64,000 nt of DNA from positions 3,450,889 through 3,514,888 of the forward strand of contig NZ_CP030040.1 in NCBI RefSeq assembly GCF_003260995.1. The letters run 5' to 3'. This DNA comes from Acetobacterium sp. KB-1. GTDB taxonomy: Bacteria > Bacillota > Clostridia > Eubacteriales > Eubacteriaceae. Position 1 is the first letter of the stretch, and each line of letters begins with the position of its first letter. This document shows positions 27,070 to 37,021 of the stretch, piece by piece. Below the pieces are notes generated by a model, which saw only the letters and a program-made list of their open reading frames with translations, had not been told where the DNA came from and ran no database searches. A program made the position numbers and the translations under genes.

Positions 27070-27681
27070 ATGGCGGTTTATATATTTGATCGGATAGACG
27101 AATTTTCAGATGATCTTTTTAGAAGTAGTTTGAGGTTACTTCCTGCCGAACGTCAAAACAAGGCAACAGCTTATCGTCAGAAAATTGACCAAAAGCTTTC
27201 GGTATTGGGATATGTTTTATTAAACTATGGGATAAAAAGCGAGTATGGTGTTTCGGGGGCAATACAGTTCAGTTATTCCGAGCGGGGCAAACCATTTCTA
27301 ATCGATTATCCCCAGATCCATTTCAATATTAGCCATTGTAAAAAAGGGGTTATCTGCGCCGTGCATCACTCAGCGGTCGGGGTCGACGTTGAAACAGTTG
27401 AAAACTATGATCCGGAACTTGCCGGACATGTTTGTAATGAAAATGAACTGAAACTAATTAATGAAAGTGATAACAAAGCGCTGACCTTTACAAAAATCTG
27501 GACAAAAAAGGAAAGTCTGCTAAAAAAAACAGGAATTGGACTGAGCGATCATTTAAAAACGATCGATACCGTTGATTCGGAAGCCATTGTACTGGTGGAC
27601 CCGGCTGAAGCCTATGTGTTTTCGATCGCCGGTATGTCGTTAGTTCAGCTGGGTTTAAGAAGCGAGATTTTCAGAGCATAA
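27070..27681 (+). CDS. Sfp-type 4'-phosphopantetheinyl transferase
   Basis: A protein of 203 residues. FNISHCKKG, GVDVE (about residues 104-108) and KIWTKKESLLK (about 142-152) are the conserved motifs of the Sfp/AcpT family. It transfers phosphopantetheine from coenzyme A to carrier-protein serines and is expected to activate the two thiolation domains of the NRPS downstream. It is the first gene of the NRPS operon. A decayed copy of its 3' end lies at 38954-39117. Confidence 0.93.
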   Translation: MAVYIFDRIDEFSDDLFRSSLRLLPAERQNKATAYRQKIDQKLSVLGYVLLNYGIKSEYGVSGAIQFSYSERGKPFLIDYPQIHFNISHCKKGVICAVHHSAVGVDVETVENYDPELAGHVCNENELKLINESDNKALTFTKIWTKKESLLKKTGIGLSDHLKTIDTVDSEAIVLVDPAEAYVFSIAGMSLVQLGLRSEIFRA

Positions 27682-27760
27682 TAATAACATGAAAATTAGT
27701 CGCTTGAAATCGATCACAAAGTATTAGATGCGTATTGAAAAAATTAAAAGGAGATAATTG

Positions 27761-29530
27761 ATGATAAACGAGAATTCAGAACCGATATTTGAGCGCTCAG
27801 GCGTTTTGTTACAGCGGAAGTTTTTCTCCTATCTGCTGCCGACAATTATGATGAATGTGGCATTGTCCCTGGGCATGATTGTAGATGGAATTATTGTTGG
27901 AAATATTTTGGGAACAGAAGCTTTTGCGGCGGTAAACATCTGTATTCCCATTGTATTTCTATTTTATGCAATATATGCGCTGATTGGAGTGGGGGGCTCC
28001 ACTGTTGTAGCCCATTGTAAAGGACGGATGGATCACGAAGGCGCCAATTTGAATTTTACCTTATCGGTGCTTGGACTGTTGCTGATTTCAGGATTTTTGG
28101 GAATAACAGGTTTTGTTTTTTCAAATCAGATCAGCCAGATTTTAAGTGGCGGAAGTACCTTAATGCCACTGGTCAAAGATTACTATTCGGTGTTAATCCT
28201 TGGTGCCCCAGCATTGGTTGTTATTCCCGGGATTGTTTATTTTATGCGCGCAGACTCATTTCCTAAACTGGCTGCAAATATCTTGATTATTGCAAATGTC
28301 GTCAATTTGACCTGTGATCTTATTTATATGGGTGTTTTTAAAATGGGGATTAGCGGGGCTGCCTGGGCTTCGGTAACCGGTTATCTTGTTGGGGCCATGT
28401 TTGTATTGATCTATTTACTATCCTCAAAACGAAATTTAAAGTTCGTTAAACCGAAGCTGTCTGAACTCAGAAATTGTGGAAATATTTTATTAACCGGATT
28501 GCCATCAGCTTTGTTTGGAATAACGGGGTTTATAAAAAATCTTGCGATCAATTCATTTTTGATTATTAGCATTGGTCCTATTGGTGTGGCAACTTTTGGA
28601 GTTTGTCTGAATATGATTTCCACCGCGAGTATTGTTATTGGCGGAACAGCTCAAACGGTTGTGCCAGTGGTTGGGTGTACATACGGGGAAAAGGATTATG
28701 GCGGTATAAAGGTGATCATCAAAACGGCGATGACACTGGTTGCAATACTCTGTGGGGTTCTCATGGTTATATTTTTGCTTTTTCCCATGCAACTGGCGGG
28801 ACTATTTGGTATTTCAGGAGATGAGGCGATGATGACTTCCATCCAGACAGCCATCCGGATATTTGCCTTTTCGTTACCATTTTTCGGGATTAATTTTTTG
28901 TTGACCAGTTATTATCAAACGGTCAATCGACGCGGGTTTGCCTCAATGATTACCGTTTTTGAGAATAATCTCGTCTTACTTCCACTGGTTTTTTTATTGG
29001 GATTACAATTTGGAGAAGTTGGAATCTGGATCGCCTTTGTTTTAAATGAAATGATTGTTTTAACCTTAATATTAATAACGGGTGGGATTATCAAAAAAAG
29101 GTCGCAAAAGGATTTAATCCCGATTTTGCTGCTCGAGAAAACAAATACACGTCTAATGGATGTGACGATTTCCAATTCACTTACTGATGCTACCGGGATT
29201 TCCAAGACAATGATGGATTTTTGTCGGGAAAATGGTATTGATGCCAAGCGAACCAACCATGTCGGGGTGATTGTGGAAGAATTAAGTGTGAACATCATCC
29301 GCTATGGATTTAAGGAAAAAGAAAAAAATGTTATCGATATTCGGTTGTCCATTATTGATTCAGATCTGGTCCTGCGCTTTAGAGATGACGGCCGGCCGTT
29401 TAATCCGGTGGCCTATATTCATGATTTTGGAGTCGAAAAAACTTATGGGCTGCGGTTAGTACATGAAATGGCGACAGATTTTCGTTACAGCTATGTTTTG
29501 AACTTTAACAATACCATGATCAGTATGTAA
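27761..29530 (+). CDS. MATE-family exporter fused to a C-terminal GHKL ATPase domain
   Basis: The first ~450 residues form a typical twelve-helix MATE antiporter (two homologous six-helix halves). The last ~120 residues form a GHKL/anti-sigma-factor-type ATPase domain, visible as GVIVEELSVNIIRYGF (N box), LRFRDDGRPFNP (DxG motif) and KTYGLRLVHEM. Ordinary MATE proteins end near 450 residues, so this is a fusion. It lies between the phosphopantetheinyl transferase and NRPS genes and is probably the exporter of the product; the ATPase part could regulate transport or sense the energy state (inference). AAGGAG at 27748-27753 fits ATG 27761. Confidence 0.85.
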   Translation: MINENSEPIFERSGVLLQRKFFSYLLPTIMMNVALSLGMIVDGIIVGNILGTEAFAAVNICIPIVFLFYAIYALIGVGGSTVVAHCKGRMDHEGANLNFTLSVLGLLLISGFLGITGFVFSNQISQILSGGSTLMPLVKDYYSVLILGAPALVVIPGIVYFMRADSFPKLAANILIIANVVNLTCDLIYMGVFKMGISGAAWASVTGYLVGAMFVLIYLLSSKRNLKFVKPKLSELRNCGNILLTGLPSALFGITGFIKNLAINSFLIISIGPIGVATFGVCLNMISTASIVIGGTAQTVVPVVGCTYGEKDYGGIKVIIKTAMTLVAILCGVLMVIFLLFPMQLAGLFGISGDEAMMTSIQTAIRIFAFSLPFFGINFLLTSYYQTVNRRGFASMITVFENNLVLLPLVFLLGLQFGEVGIWIAFVLNEMIVLTLILITGGIIKKRSQKDLIPILLLEKTNTRLMDVTISNSLTDATGISKTMMDFCRENGIDAKRTNHVGVIVEELSVNIIRYGFKEKEKNVIDIRLSIIDSDLVLRFRDDGRPFNPVAYIHDFGVEKTYGLRLVHEMATDFRYSYVLNFNNTMISM

Positions 29531-29551
29531 ATTGAAAAACGGAGGAACAAA

Positions 29552-32152
29552 ATGAAAAGTAAACCCATCAGCCATCCGCAAAAGCGGATTTTAGACAGTG
29601 AACTATTTGTGGAAAACACCACCATCAACAATATACCGATGATTATTTCCTTTCCCCCAGATAGTGAAGAACAGCTTAGACAGGTTTTAGAGTATGTGGT
29701 ACTCAATACCGAGGATCTGAATATTTGCTTTGATATGGACGACAATGGTGAGATTAGTCAATATGTGAGCGAAGCGGATCTGTCCCAGATAAGTGTTTAT
29801 GATTGGAAGGAGAAAACCAGCGAAGCAGTAGCGAAATCCATGGAAACGCTCGATCTTTATCCTTTTGGTAAGGTATTTAATCAATTTTTGTTTCGCTTTG
29901 GGATTATTAAAGGTGCCGATGTAACCAGGGTTCATTTGCTGCTTCACCATGCGATCTGTGATGGTACCAGTGTTAATATTCTTTGTGATTATATTATTTC
30001 GCTTTATGATACCTTGACAGCAGGTAAAGAGCTGTTTAAGCTCCATTCCAACACGATGAAATATCAAGTGGTTGAAAAGGCTTATCTGGAATCGCCGGAT
30101 TGTCAGGATGATAAGGTTTATTGGCAGGAGCTATTAAAGGATGCTGGGGATCTTTCGCAAAGAATAAATGTTACTGATAGCAATGCTGCCAGACGCCATA
30201 TTTTAGAACTGAAACCGGAAACGACCCAGAAACTGAATGGCTATTTAAACAGTTTTAAAAAGCCGGTATCGCCCTTTGTTTTTATGCTGGCCCTTTCAAG
30301 TCTTTATTTTGCGCGCTTTAATAATGCCAGAAAAGCAGTTCTTTCGATGGGTTTTGGCAATCGGATTTATGATGATGAAATCAATCATTCGCTGGGGATG
30401 TATGTTAGTACGGTACCGGTAATGACCGATTTTGAAATCGAAACCCCCTTTTCAAAGTTTCTGATCAGTTCAAAAGAGTCCATGAAAAAAAGTCTTAGCC
30501 ATTCTCGCTATCCCTTTGACTTAATCCTTACAGATCAGCCGGCAGAGGTATCCGAAAAACTGATGAATGTGGCCATTGTTTCCAATGCCACTAAAGCGAT
30601 GCCTTATCCGGTTACTGCAGGAGTGATGAATACTGGGATTGCCGGGATTACGATTCGGGTAAATTTGGCAAAGGACGATAGCCAGGGGCTTCAGGCGATA
30701 GCCTATGATTACAAAACCGCCTGTTTTGGTGAGAATCAGATTCTTAATATGGCCGCCGCCATGGAAAGTATGATTGTGGCAATTATTAATGACCCGGAAA
30801 TCTCCTGCGCTAAAATTCCAGTGATCGCGGCCAGCGAAGAAAGTCGTTTGCTAAGGGACTTTAACCAGAATGATCAGGTCTATTCGGATCAAGCTCAGAG
30901 TATTGTCGAAATGTTTAGAAACCAAGCGGCAAAATTACCAGATCAAGTGGCGGTAGTTTTTAAAGACAAAACCCTGACTTTTAAAGAGGTTGATGAGATA
31001 ACCACAAAACTAGCCAAACATCTTAAAAAGATGGGGGTTCATAAAGAAACCGTGGTGGGAATTATGATTGACCGCAGTGAGCTGATGGTTGTTTATCCAT
31101 TAGCGGTGCTTAAAGCCGGTGCTGCTTATATGCCGTTGGACTATAGCTTTCCTGCTGACCGGTTGGCCTATATGTTGGCAGATGCCGATGTCAAGCTGAT
31201 TCTTAGCGAAAACAACCTGCCAGAAGAACATCTCCCCGACTTTGCCGGGCATGTTATCAAAACGGAAGTGCTAGAAAATCTGGCAGATGATAAGAGGATC
31301 ACGTTGGAAATGCCGGAAGCTGGGGATCAGTTTGTGGTGCTTTACACCTCAGGATCTACCGGAATGCCCAAGGGGTGCGTGTTGGAGCATGGCAATCTGA
31401 CTAATTTCTGCAAATGGTTCCAGTCTTACTACGCGGTTACAGACGCCGACCGATGTGGGGCTTATGCCAATTTTGGCTTTGATGCCCATATGCTGGATCT
31501 TTATCCCTATCTTACCGCCGGCGCTGGCGTCTGCATTATTCCATCGGAAATCCGACTGGATTTTATTGCGCTCAACGAATATTATGAAAAAAACAAGGTC
31601 ACCCTGGCTTTTATGACAACCCAACTGGGGCGCCAGTTTGTTCAGGAAATTGATAATAAAAGCTTGCGGGCGTTGACTATTGGTGGTGAAAAACTGCCCT
31701 CGATCTCGCTGCCAGACTATGATTTGTTCCATGCCTATGGACCGACCGAATGCACGATCTTTTCGACCGTTCGTAAATTCCAGACCGAAAAGGATTGCCT
31801 TTTGATCGGTGGTCCGATTGGCAATTATCAACTCTTTGTCCTGGATGAGCAACTTCAGGTATTACCCATTGGCGCCATCGGTGAGCTTTGTGTGGGCGGT
31901 GCCGGCGTGGGACGATGTTATCTCAATCGAGAAGAACTGACGCGGGAAAAATTTATAAAATGGCAGGGTCAACGGATCTACCGTACCGGGGATTTTGTTC
32001 GATGGCTGGAAAATGGGGAAATTGAATTTATCGGCCGGATGGACGGTCAGGTCAAGCTTCGGGGACTGCGGATTGAGCTGGGTGAAGTCGAAAGCCGGAT
32101 GGCTCAGTTTGAGGGAATCACCGCCAGTTTGAGGGAATCACCGCCAGTTTGA
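29552..32152 (+). CDS. Nonribosomal peptide synthetase, first part (C-A), frame ends early
   Basis: 866 residues: a condensation domain with HHAICDG near residue 132, then an adenylation domain with YTSGSTGMPKG, AYGPTE, YRTGD and GRMDGQVKLRG. The frame stops at 32150-32152 inside three tandem copies of a 20-bp unit, just after the conserved RIELGEVE of the adenylation domain. With one unit the chain would run straight into the frame ending at 36893, giving one protein of about 2433 residues. An N-terminal C domain on the loading module suggests the product starts with an acylated amino acid. Manual placing of the pocket residues gives D-A-L-F-T-G-A-I-F, which I cannot assign to an amino acid. 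Confidence 0.9.
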   Translation: MKSKPISHPQKRILDSELFVENTTINNIPMIISFPPDSEEQLRQVLEYVVLNTEDLNICFDMDDNGEISQYVSEADLSQISVYDWKEKTSEAVAKSMETLDLYPFGKVFNQFLFRFGIIKGADVTRVHLLLHHAICDGTSVNILCDYIISLYDTLTAGKELFKLHSNTMKYQVVEKAYLESPDCQDDKVYWQELLKDAGDLSQRINVTDSNAARRHILELKPETTQKLNGYLNSFKKPVSPFVFMLALSSLYFARFNNARKAVLSMGFGNRIYDDEINHSLGMYVSTVPVMTDFEIETPFSKFLISSKESMKKSLSHSRYPFDLILTDQPAEVSEKLMNVAIVSNATKAMPYPVTAGVMNTGIAGITIRVNLAKDDSQGLQAIAYDYKTACFGENQILNMAAAMESMIVAIINDPEISCAKIPVIAASEESRLLRDFNQNDQVYSDQAQSIVEMFRNQAAKLPDQVAVVFKDKTLTFKEVDEITTKLAKHLKKMGVHKETVVGIMIDRSELMVVYPLAVLKAGAAYMPLDYSFPADRLAYMLADADVKLILSENNLPEEHLPDFAGHVIKTEVLENLADDKRITLEMPEAGDQFVVLYTSGSTGMPKGCVLEHGNLTNFCKWFQSYYAVTDADRCGAYANFGFDAHMLDLYPYLTAGAGVCIIPSEIRLDFIALNEYYEKNKVTLAFMTTQLGRQFVQEIDNKSLRALTIGGEKLPSISLPDYDLFHAYGPTECTIFSTVRKFQTEKDCLLIGGPIGNYQLFVLDEQLQVLPIGAIGELCVGGAGVGRCYLNREELTREKFIKWQGQRIYRTGDFVRWLENGEIEFIGRMDGQVKLRGLRIELGEVESRMAQFEGITASLRESPPV

Positions 32153-32164
32153 GGGAATCACCGC
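32105..32164 (+). repeat. 20-bp unit in three perfect tandem copies, breaking the NRPS frame
   Basis: The unit CAGTTTGAGGGAATCACCGC occupies 32105-32124, 32125-32144 and 32145-32164. The first copy is read CAG TTT GAG GGA ATC ACC in the upstream frame; the third is read identically in the downstream frame. The two extra units add 40 bases, which shifts the frame by one. One or four units would keep the frame open; two or three close it. Confidence 0.97.
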
Positions 32165-32234
32165 TTGTTGCGTCGATGTAAAGGAACTGGGCGGAACGCA
32201 GCACCTCTGCGCCTATTATACGGCTCCAGCGGAA

Positions 32235-35200
32235 GTGGATGTGGCGGAATTAAAGGCCTTTTTGGCCGAAAAATTGACCTCTTTTATGATTCCTACCGCC
32301 TATATGCAATTGGAACAGTTGCCACTGACCCCCAATGGTAAATTTAATAAAAAAGCTTTGCCAGAGCCGATGATTACCCGGGGCGAGATTGTTTTGCCAA
32401 AGAATGCATTGCAACAGCAAATATTTGTGGTTATCAGCGAGATTGTTGGAACCGACGAGTTTGGGATCACGGACGACCTTTTCACCATTGGCTTTACTTC
32501 GTTGATGGCCATTCGTTTGTCGGTTAAGCTTCATAAAATCTGCGGGATTGAAATAAAAACGACAGACATTATTAGCAATAAAACCATTGAAAAGTTGGAA
32601 AAACTGGTAACGAATTCAGCTTCGGCCACTAAGAAAGAGGTAGTTAGTTACGAAAAACAGCCAAGCTATCCACTTACTGAAAATCAGCTGGGAATTTATC
32701 TGGAGTGTCAGAAAGACCCCCAGGCGTTACAATACAATATCCCTTCGGAAATAAAGCTGTCAAATCAGATTAGTGCCGCAGCGCTGGTGGAGGCAGTCGG
32801 AAAGGTGATCAATCGACACAGCTATTTAAAAACTTATCTGGTCGATGAAAATGGTAGCGTTACGCAGAAACGTAATGATCAGGCCGAGCCCCAGGTATTA
32901 TTGATAGAATCCACGGAAACGGAATATCCAAAGATTAAGGCGGCGTTTGTTAAACCTTTTGATCTATACAGGGAGCCGCTTTATCGGGTGACTATCGTAA
33001 AAACGCCAAAACAGATCTATCTGCTTTGTGATTTCCATCACATCATTTTTGATGGCGCATCCTTACAGATTTTTCTGACCGATCTGGTAGCGGCTTATGA
33101 TGGAAGTCCACTGGAGGAAGAAGCGTACACGGCTTTTGATCTGGCTTTGAAAGAAGCTGATTATCAGCAAACAAAAGACTATCTAGCGGATCAAGCCTAT
33201 TTTGACGCGATCATCAAGCCGGAAATGACCGTGATACCTGGTGATCGTAATCATTCAGGGGAAGCGCTGCTGGCGTCAGAAAAGCTGGTAGTTGATGGTA
33301 AGGTGGTTGATGACTTCTGCAAAAGTCAGGGAATTTCTCCCAGCGGTCTGTTTATGGGTGGGCTGATTATGGCGCTCTATCGTTATTCTCGAAATCCAGA
33401 TGTTCAGTTTACCACTATTTCCAATGGGCGGGGTGATGTTCGGGTCGGTCGCAGTATCGGTATGCTGGTTAAAACCTTACCCATCGGTCTGGAGATACAG
33501 AATGATGAAGCGGTCGGAGCTTTTGTAAAACGGGTTCAGAATCTGCTGTTTGAAGCGATGAGTCACGAAGCTTATCCTTTTACCAGAATTGCCGAAGCCC
33601 ACCACTTGACCCCGACGATTAACTTTGCTTATCAGGCCGGGGTACTGGAAGCCGTAACACTAGCAGGTGAACCCTTACAAATAAACGAAATGGGACAGCA
33701 GAAACCGAAATTTTCCTTATCCATTCATATCAATTCGCGGGGATGTGATTATGAGATTGAGACGCAGTATCACCAGGGCCTTTATTCCCAGGTAATGATG
33801 ATGCGCCTGACAGAAAGCATTAGACAGCTAGTGGCTCAGATGATTAGTAATAGTGAACAGCCGGTGAAATCACTGTCGATGTTAGGGGCCGTAGATCGTC
33901 TTAAATTAAAAAGTTTTAACGTGACAGAGGCCCAGTTGGATGAAAAAATTCCAGTTCGTCGCTTTGAAATAATGGCTCGAAGTTATCCAGAGCGAACGGC
34001 CTTAATTGCTAAAGATGGTCGGCTGAGCTTTGATCAGTTGAATCGTTTGTCAAACCGGGTCGCGAATGCTTTGATAAAAAAGGGCATCAAACCGGAGGAT
34101 AAGATTGCGTTTTTATTGGATCGCGACAGCCGCCTGCATATTGCCCTCTTTGGAATTCTCAAATCAGGAGCGGCTTTTATTCCTGTTGATCCTGAATATC
34201 CGAGTGAGCGGATTGCCGAGGTTCTAGCTGATAGTGCCGCCAAATATCTGATCACCAGCAATGAAAATATCTCAGCAGGATTTGATCGGGCGCTGGATAT
34301 TGATGAGTTGTTAAAAGGCAATGACGATAAAAATCCAGAGATAGACATTGCTCCGGATAATCTGGTTTACCTCATTTATACATCGGGTTCCACCGGCAAA
34401 CCCAAGGGAGTGATGTTGGAACAGGAAGGTTTGGCCAATTATGTGGCTAATATACCCAATAATAACTTTGTTCAGGCACTGGTTAACAATGTGTCGACCT
34501 TATTATCGATTACCACTGTGGCCTTTGATGTATTTTTGAAAGAGAATATGACAGCATTGCTCAATGGTATCACGATTGCCTTTGCTGACGAAGAACAGGT
34601 GAATAACCCCAATGATTTGGCGGCCTTTTTCAAGGAATCTGGGGCGGATGGGTTTTCCGCAACTCCTTCCCGGATGATTTCCTATTTGGAGTCAGAAGTT
34701 TTTAAAACTGTTTTGGGATCAGCCCGTCTGATCATCTGTGGCGGTGAAAAATACCCATCGAACCTGTATAATATCCTAAAAGGTCTGACCAATGCGGTTT
34801 TATTCAACAGCTACGGGCCCACGGAGATCACCATCTCTTCAAATGCCAGACATTTGGAAAACGACCAGATCACCATCGGAGCGCCGCTAGCTAATGTCCG
34901 GGAATATATTTGTGACCCGGATGGCAACCTGCTGCCCATTGGGGTCGTTGGCGAATTGCTAGTTGGCGGTAAAGGAGTTGGCCGGGGGTATCTAAATAAT
35001 CCGGAACTTACAGCCAAACAATTTATCAGCTTTAATAATGAACGGGTATATAAAACCGGAGACTATGCGAAGTGGACTGAAAATGGTGAAGTGGCAGTGC
35101 TGGGACGGATGGATCATCAAATAAAACTGCGTGGGCTGCGGATTGAACTGGGTGAAATTGAAGCCCTGATCAGTCGCTATCCGGGTATATCCCAGGGAGT

Positions 35201-36893
35201 GGTAACCATTCAGGAAATCAATGGGGTAGAATATCTCTGTGCCTATTATACGGCTGGGAAATGGATTAATCCTGATCAGCTAGCCAAACATTTAAAGAAA
35301 AAACTGACTAAATACATGGTACCCACCTATTTCACGCAGTTGGAACAATTTGTCATGAATCAAAATGGCAAGATCGATATGAAGGCGTTGCCGCAACCGG
35401 AGCTAACCAAAACTGGCGATTATGTGAAGCCGGAGTCTGATCTTGAAAAGAAAATTTGCGAAGCATTTGAAGAAACCCTGGGGATTAAACCGATTGGGAC
35501 TAATGACAATTTCTTTGAAATTGGTGGGACTTCACTGATGGCAACAAAACTAACCATTAAGGCGGAAAAACGTGGCGTTAAAATCAGTTATGCCAATATT
35601 TTTAAATATCAGACCCCTGGGGAAATGGCTGAATTTATGAAAAATGAGGGACACGTCCCACTTCAGGGCGGTTGTCGGCAACAGGAAGTCCGAAATTATA
35701 ACTACAATGAGATTAATCGGGTGTTACAATTTAATACCATGGATGAACTGCGAAAAGCCGAGCATGTCGCGGGTGAGTGCGTGGGGAATATTTTGCTGAC
35801 CGGCGCCACTGGATACCTCGGAGTTCATATTCTGGAGAACTTTATCGAGAATTATCCTGGCACGGCTTATTGTGTCGTGCGTCCGAAGGGTTCCTTAAGT
35901 GGTGAGAAGCGCTTGAAAAACATGCTGGTCTTCTACTTTAATAAGGATTATGCTGAGTTCTTCGGAAATCGCATTCAGATTGTCGAAGGAGAAATTACCG
36001 ACAGTACTTTTCTGAATTGCTTAAATGCGATTAACGTCGATACTGTGATCAATTGTGCGGCTAATGTGAAGCATTTTGCCGCTGGAACAGAAATTGAAAA
36101 TATTAATGTGGGTGGGGTTCAGCTGCTGATTGATTATTGTATGGCCCAAGAAGCTCGGCTGATTCAGATTTCTACCCATAGCATTGCGGGTACCAGTATT
36201 GACAGTCAGCCGCCGGTAGATACCAAGCTGTCAGAAAACAATCTTTTTATCGGTCAGGATCTCGACAATAAGTATGCAAATAGTAAATTTACGGCCGAGC
36301 GATATATTCTGGAGGCCGTAAATCAGGGATTGAAAGCGAAAATTATGCGGGTTGGAAATCTGATGGCCCGGAATTCTGACGGAGAATTCCAGATCAATTT
36401 TAATTCCAATGCCTTTATGGGTAAACTGAAAGCTTATAAACTGATTGGGGCCTTTCCATTTTCTGGTCTGGAAGCATCCGTGGAATTTGCCCCAATCGAT
36501 TCCACCGCGGCGGCTATCCTTAAGCTCAGCGAAACGGCTGACCATTTCAGGGTCTTCCATCCCTACAATAATCATCATATCACAATGGCTGATGTGATTG
36601 CCGCGATGGGGCGCTACGGATTTGAGATTGCGATCATCAGCGAAAAAGAGTTCCAGAAACGATTGGAAACAGCGATGAATGATGACCGCCTGACCCGTTA
36701 TTTATCGGGGATCATTGCCTACACCGATACCGGCTCGCACCAGCAGATTGCTTATCTGGGCAGTGAACAACGGTTTACCACTAATATGCTTTTCCGTAAA
36801 GGATATAAATGGCCGATTACCAGTGATGATTATCTTCATAAGATGATAGCCGCTATTGATGGACTTGGATTTTTCGAGATTGGTCAAAAATAA
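32235..36893 (+). CDS. Nonribosomal peptide synthetase, second part (A-end, T, C, A, T, reductase)
   Basis: Reads on from the end of the first adenylation domain (LTPNGKFNKKALP). Then follow a carrier domain (TIGFTSLMA, with F in place of the usual second G), a condensation domain (FHHIIFDGAS, ~33035), an adenylation domain (YTSGSTGKPKG, ~34380; SYGPTE), a carrier (EIGGTSLMA, ~35520) and a terminal reductase with LLTGATGYLG (~35795) and a YANSKFTAE element. The reductase releases the chain as an aldehyde using NAD(P)H. This second-module layout resembles AusA-type dipeptide aldehyde/pyrazinone synthetases. GTG 32235 is only the first start codon listed; no good ribosome binding site precedes it and the natural frame begins in the third 20-bp unit. 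Module-2 pocket residues read roughly D-V-K-S-I-C-S-I-S; no amino acid is assigned. Confidence 0.9.
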   Translation: MDVAELKAFLAEKLTSFMIPTAYMQLEQLPLTPNGKFNKKALPEPMITRGEIVLPKNALQQQIFVVISEIVGTDEFGITDDLFTIGFTSLMAIRLSVKLHKICGIEIKTTDIISNKTIEKLEKLVTNSASATKKEVVSYEKQPSYPLTENQLGIYLECQKDPQALQYNIPSEIKLSNQISAAALVEAVGKVINRHSYLKTYLVDENGSVTQKRNDQAEPQVLLIESTETEYPKIKAAFVKPFDLYREPLYRVTIVKTPKQIYLLCDFHHIIFDGASLQIFLTDLVAAYDGSPLEEEAYTAFDLALKEADYQQTKDYLADQAYFDAIIKPEMTVIPGDRNHSGEALLASEKLVVDGKVVDDFCKSQGISPSGLFMGGLIMALYRYSRNPDVQFTTISNGRGDVRVGRSIGMLVKTLPIGLEIQNDEAVGAFVKRVQNLLFEAMSHEAYPFTRIAEAHHLTPTINFAYQAGVLEAVTLAGEPLQINEMGQQKPKFSLSIHINSRGCDYEIETQYHQGLYSQVMMMRLTESIRQLVAQMISNSEQPVKSLSMLGAVDRLKLKSFNVTEAQLDEKIPVRRFEIMARSYPERTALIAKDGRLSFDQLNRLSNRVANALIKKGIKPEDKIAFLLDRDSRLHIALFGILKSGAAFIPVDPEYPSERIAEVLADSAAKYLITSNENISAGFDRALDIDELLKGNDDKNPEIDIAPDNLVYLIYTSGSTGKPKGVMLEQEGLANYVANIPNNNFVQALVNNVSTLLSITTVAFDVFLKENMTALLNGITIAFADEEQVNNPNDLAAFFKESGADGFSATPSRMISYLESEVFKTVLGSARLIICGGEKYPSNLYNILKGLTNAVLFNSYGPTEITISSNARHLENDQITIGAPLANVREYICDPDGNLLPIGVVGELLVGGKGVGRGYLNNPELTAKQFISFNNERVYKTGDYAKWTENGEVAVLGRMDHQIKLRGLRIELGEIEALISRYPGISQGVVTIQEINGVEYLCAYYTAGKWINPDQLAKHLKKKLTKYMVPTYFTQLEQFVMNQNGKIDMKALPQPELTKTGDYVKPESDLEKKICEAFEETLGIKPIGTNDNFFEIGGTSLMATKLTIKAEKRGVKISYANIFKYQTPGEMAEFMKNEGHVPLQGGCRQQEVRNYNYNEINRVLQFNTMDELRKAEHVAGECVGNILLTGATGYLGVHILENFIENYPGTAYCVVRPKGSLSGEKRLKNMLVFYFNKDYAEFFGNRIQIVEGEITDSTFLNCLNAINVDTVINCAANVKHFAAGTEIENINVGGVQLLIDYCMAQEARLIQISTHSIAGTSIDSQPPVDTKLSENNLFIGQDLDNKYANSKFTAERYILEAVNQGLKAKIMRVGNLMARNSDGEFQINFNSNAFMGKLKAYKLIGAFPFSGLEASVEFAPIDSTAAAILKLSETADHFRVFHPYNNHHITMADVIAAMGRYGFEIAIISEKEFQKRLETAMNDDRLTRYLSGIIAYTDTGSHQQIAYLGSEQRFTTNMLFRKGYKWPITSDDYLHKMIAAIDGLGFFEIGQK

Positions 36894-36924
36894 AGCGTTC
36901 AGGATGAGGATGTAATGCACAAAA

Positions 36925-37018
36925 AAATTCGTGATAAAATTACATTTGTTCGATATACCACAATGAGATTTAGGATTTAATAAAAATTGAATAGTGATAA
37001 GCAGGCGTCGGTTGAAAT
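36925..37018 (+). pseudogene. Truncated cobalamin-riboswitch leader
   Basis: The run from CAAAAAAATTCGTGATAAAA to GCAGGCGTCGGTTG parallels the promoter and first 5' strand of the intact riboswitches at 39130-39218 and 43341-43375. The likeness ends abruptly where a yyaL fragment begins. It cannot fold as an aptamer. Confidence 0.6.
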
Positions 37019-37021
37019 CAA

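Noticed and set aside
32105-32164. CRISPR-like repeat
   Set aside because: Direct tandem copies without spacers, inside coding sequence.
32150-32235. Two separate NRPS genes with a natural intergenic gap
   Set aside because: The downstream frame continues the same adenylation domain from within the repeat, and GTG 32235 has no ribosome site and starts mid-domain.
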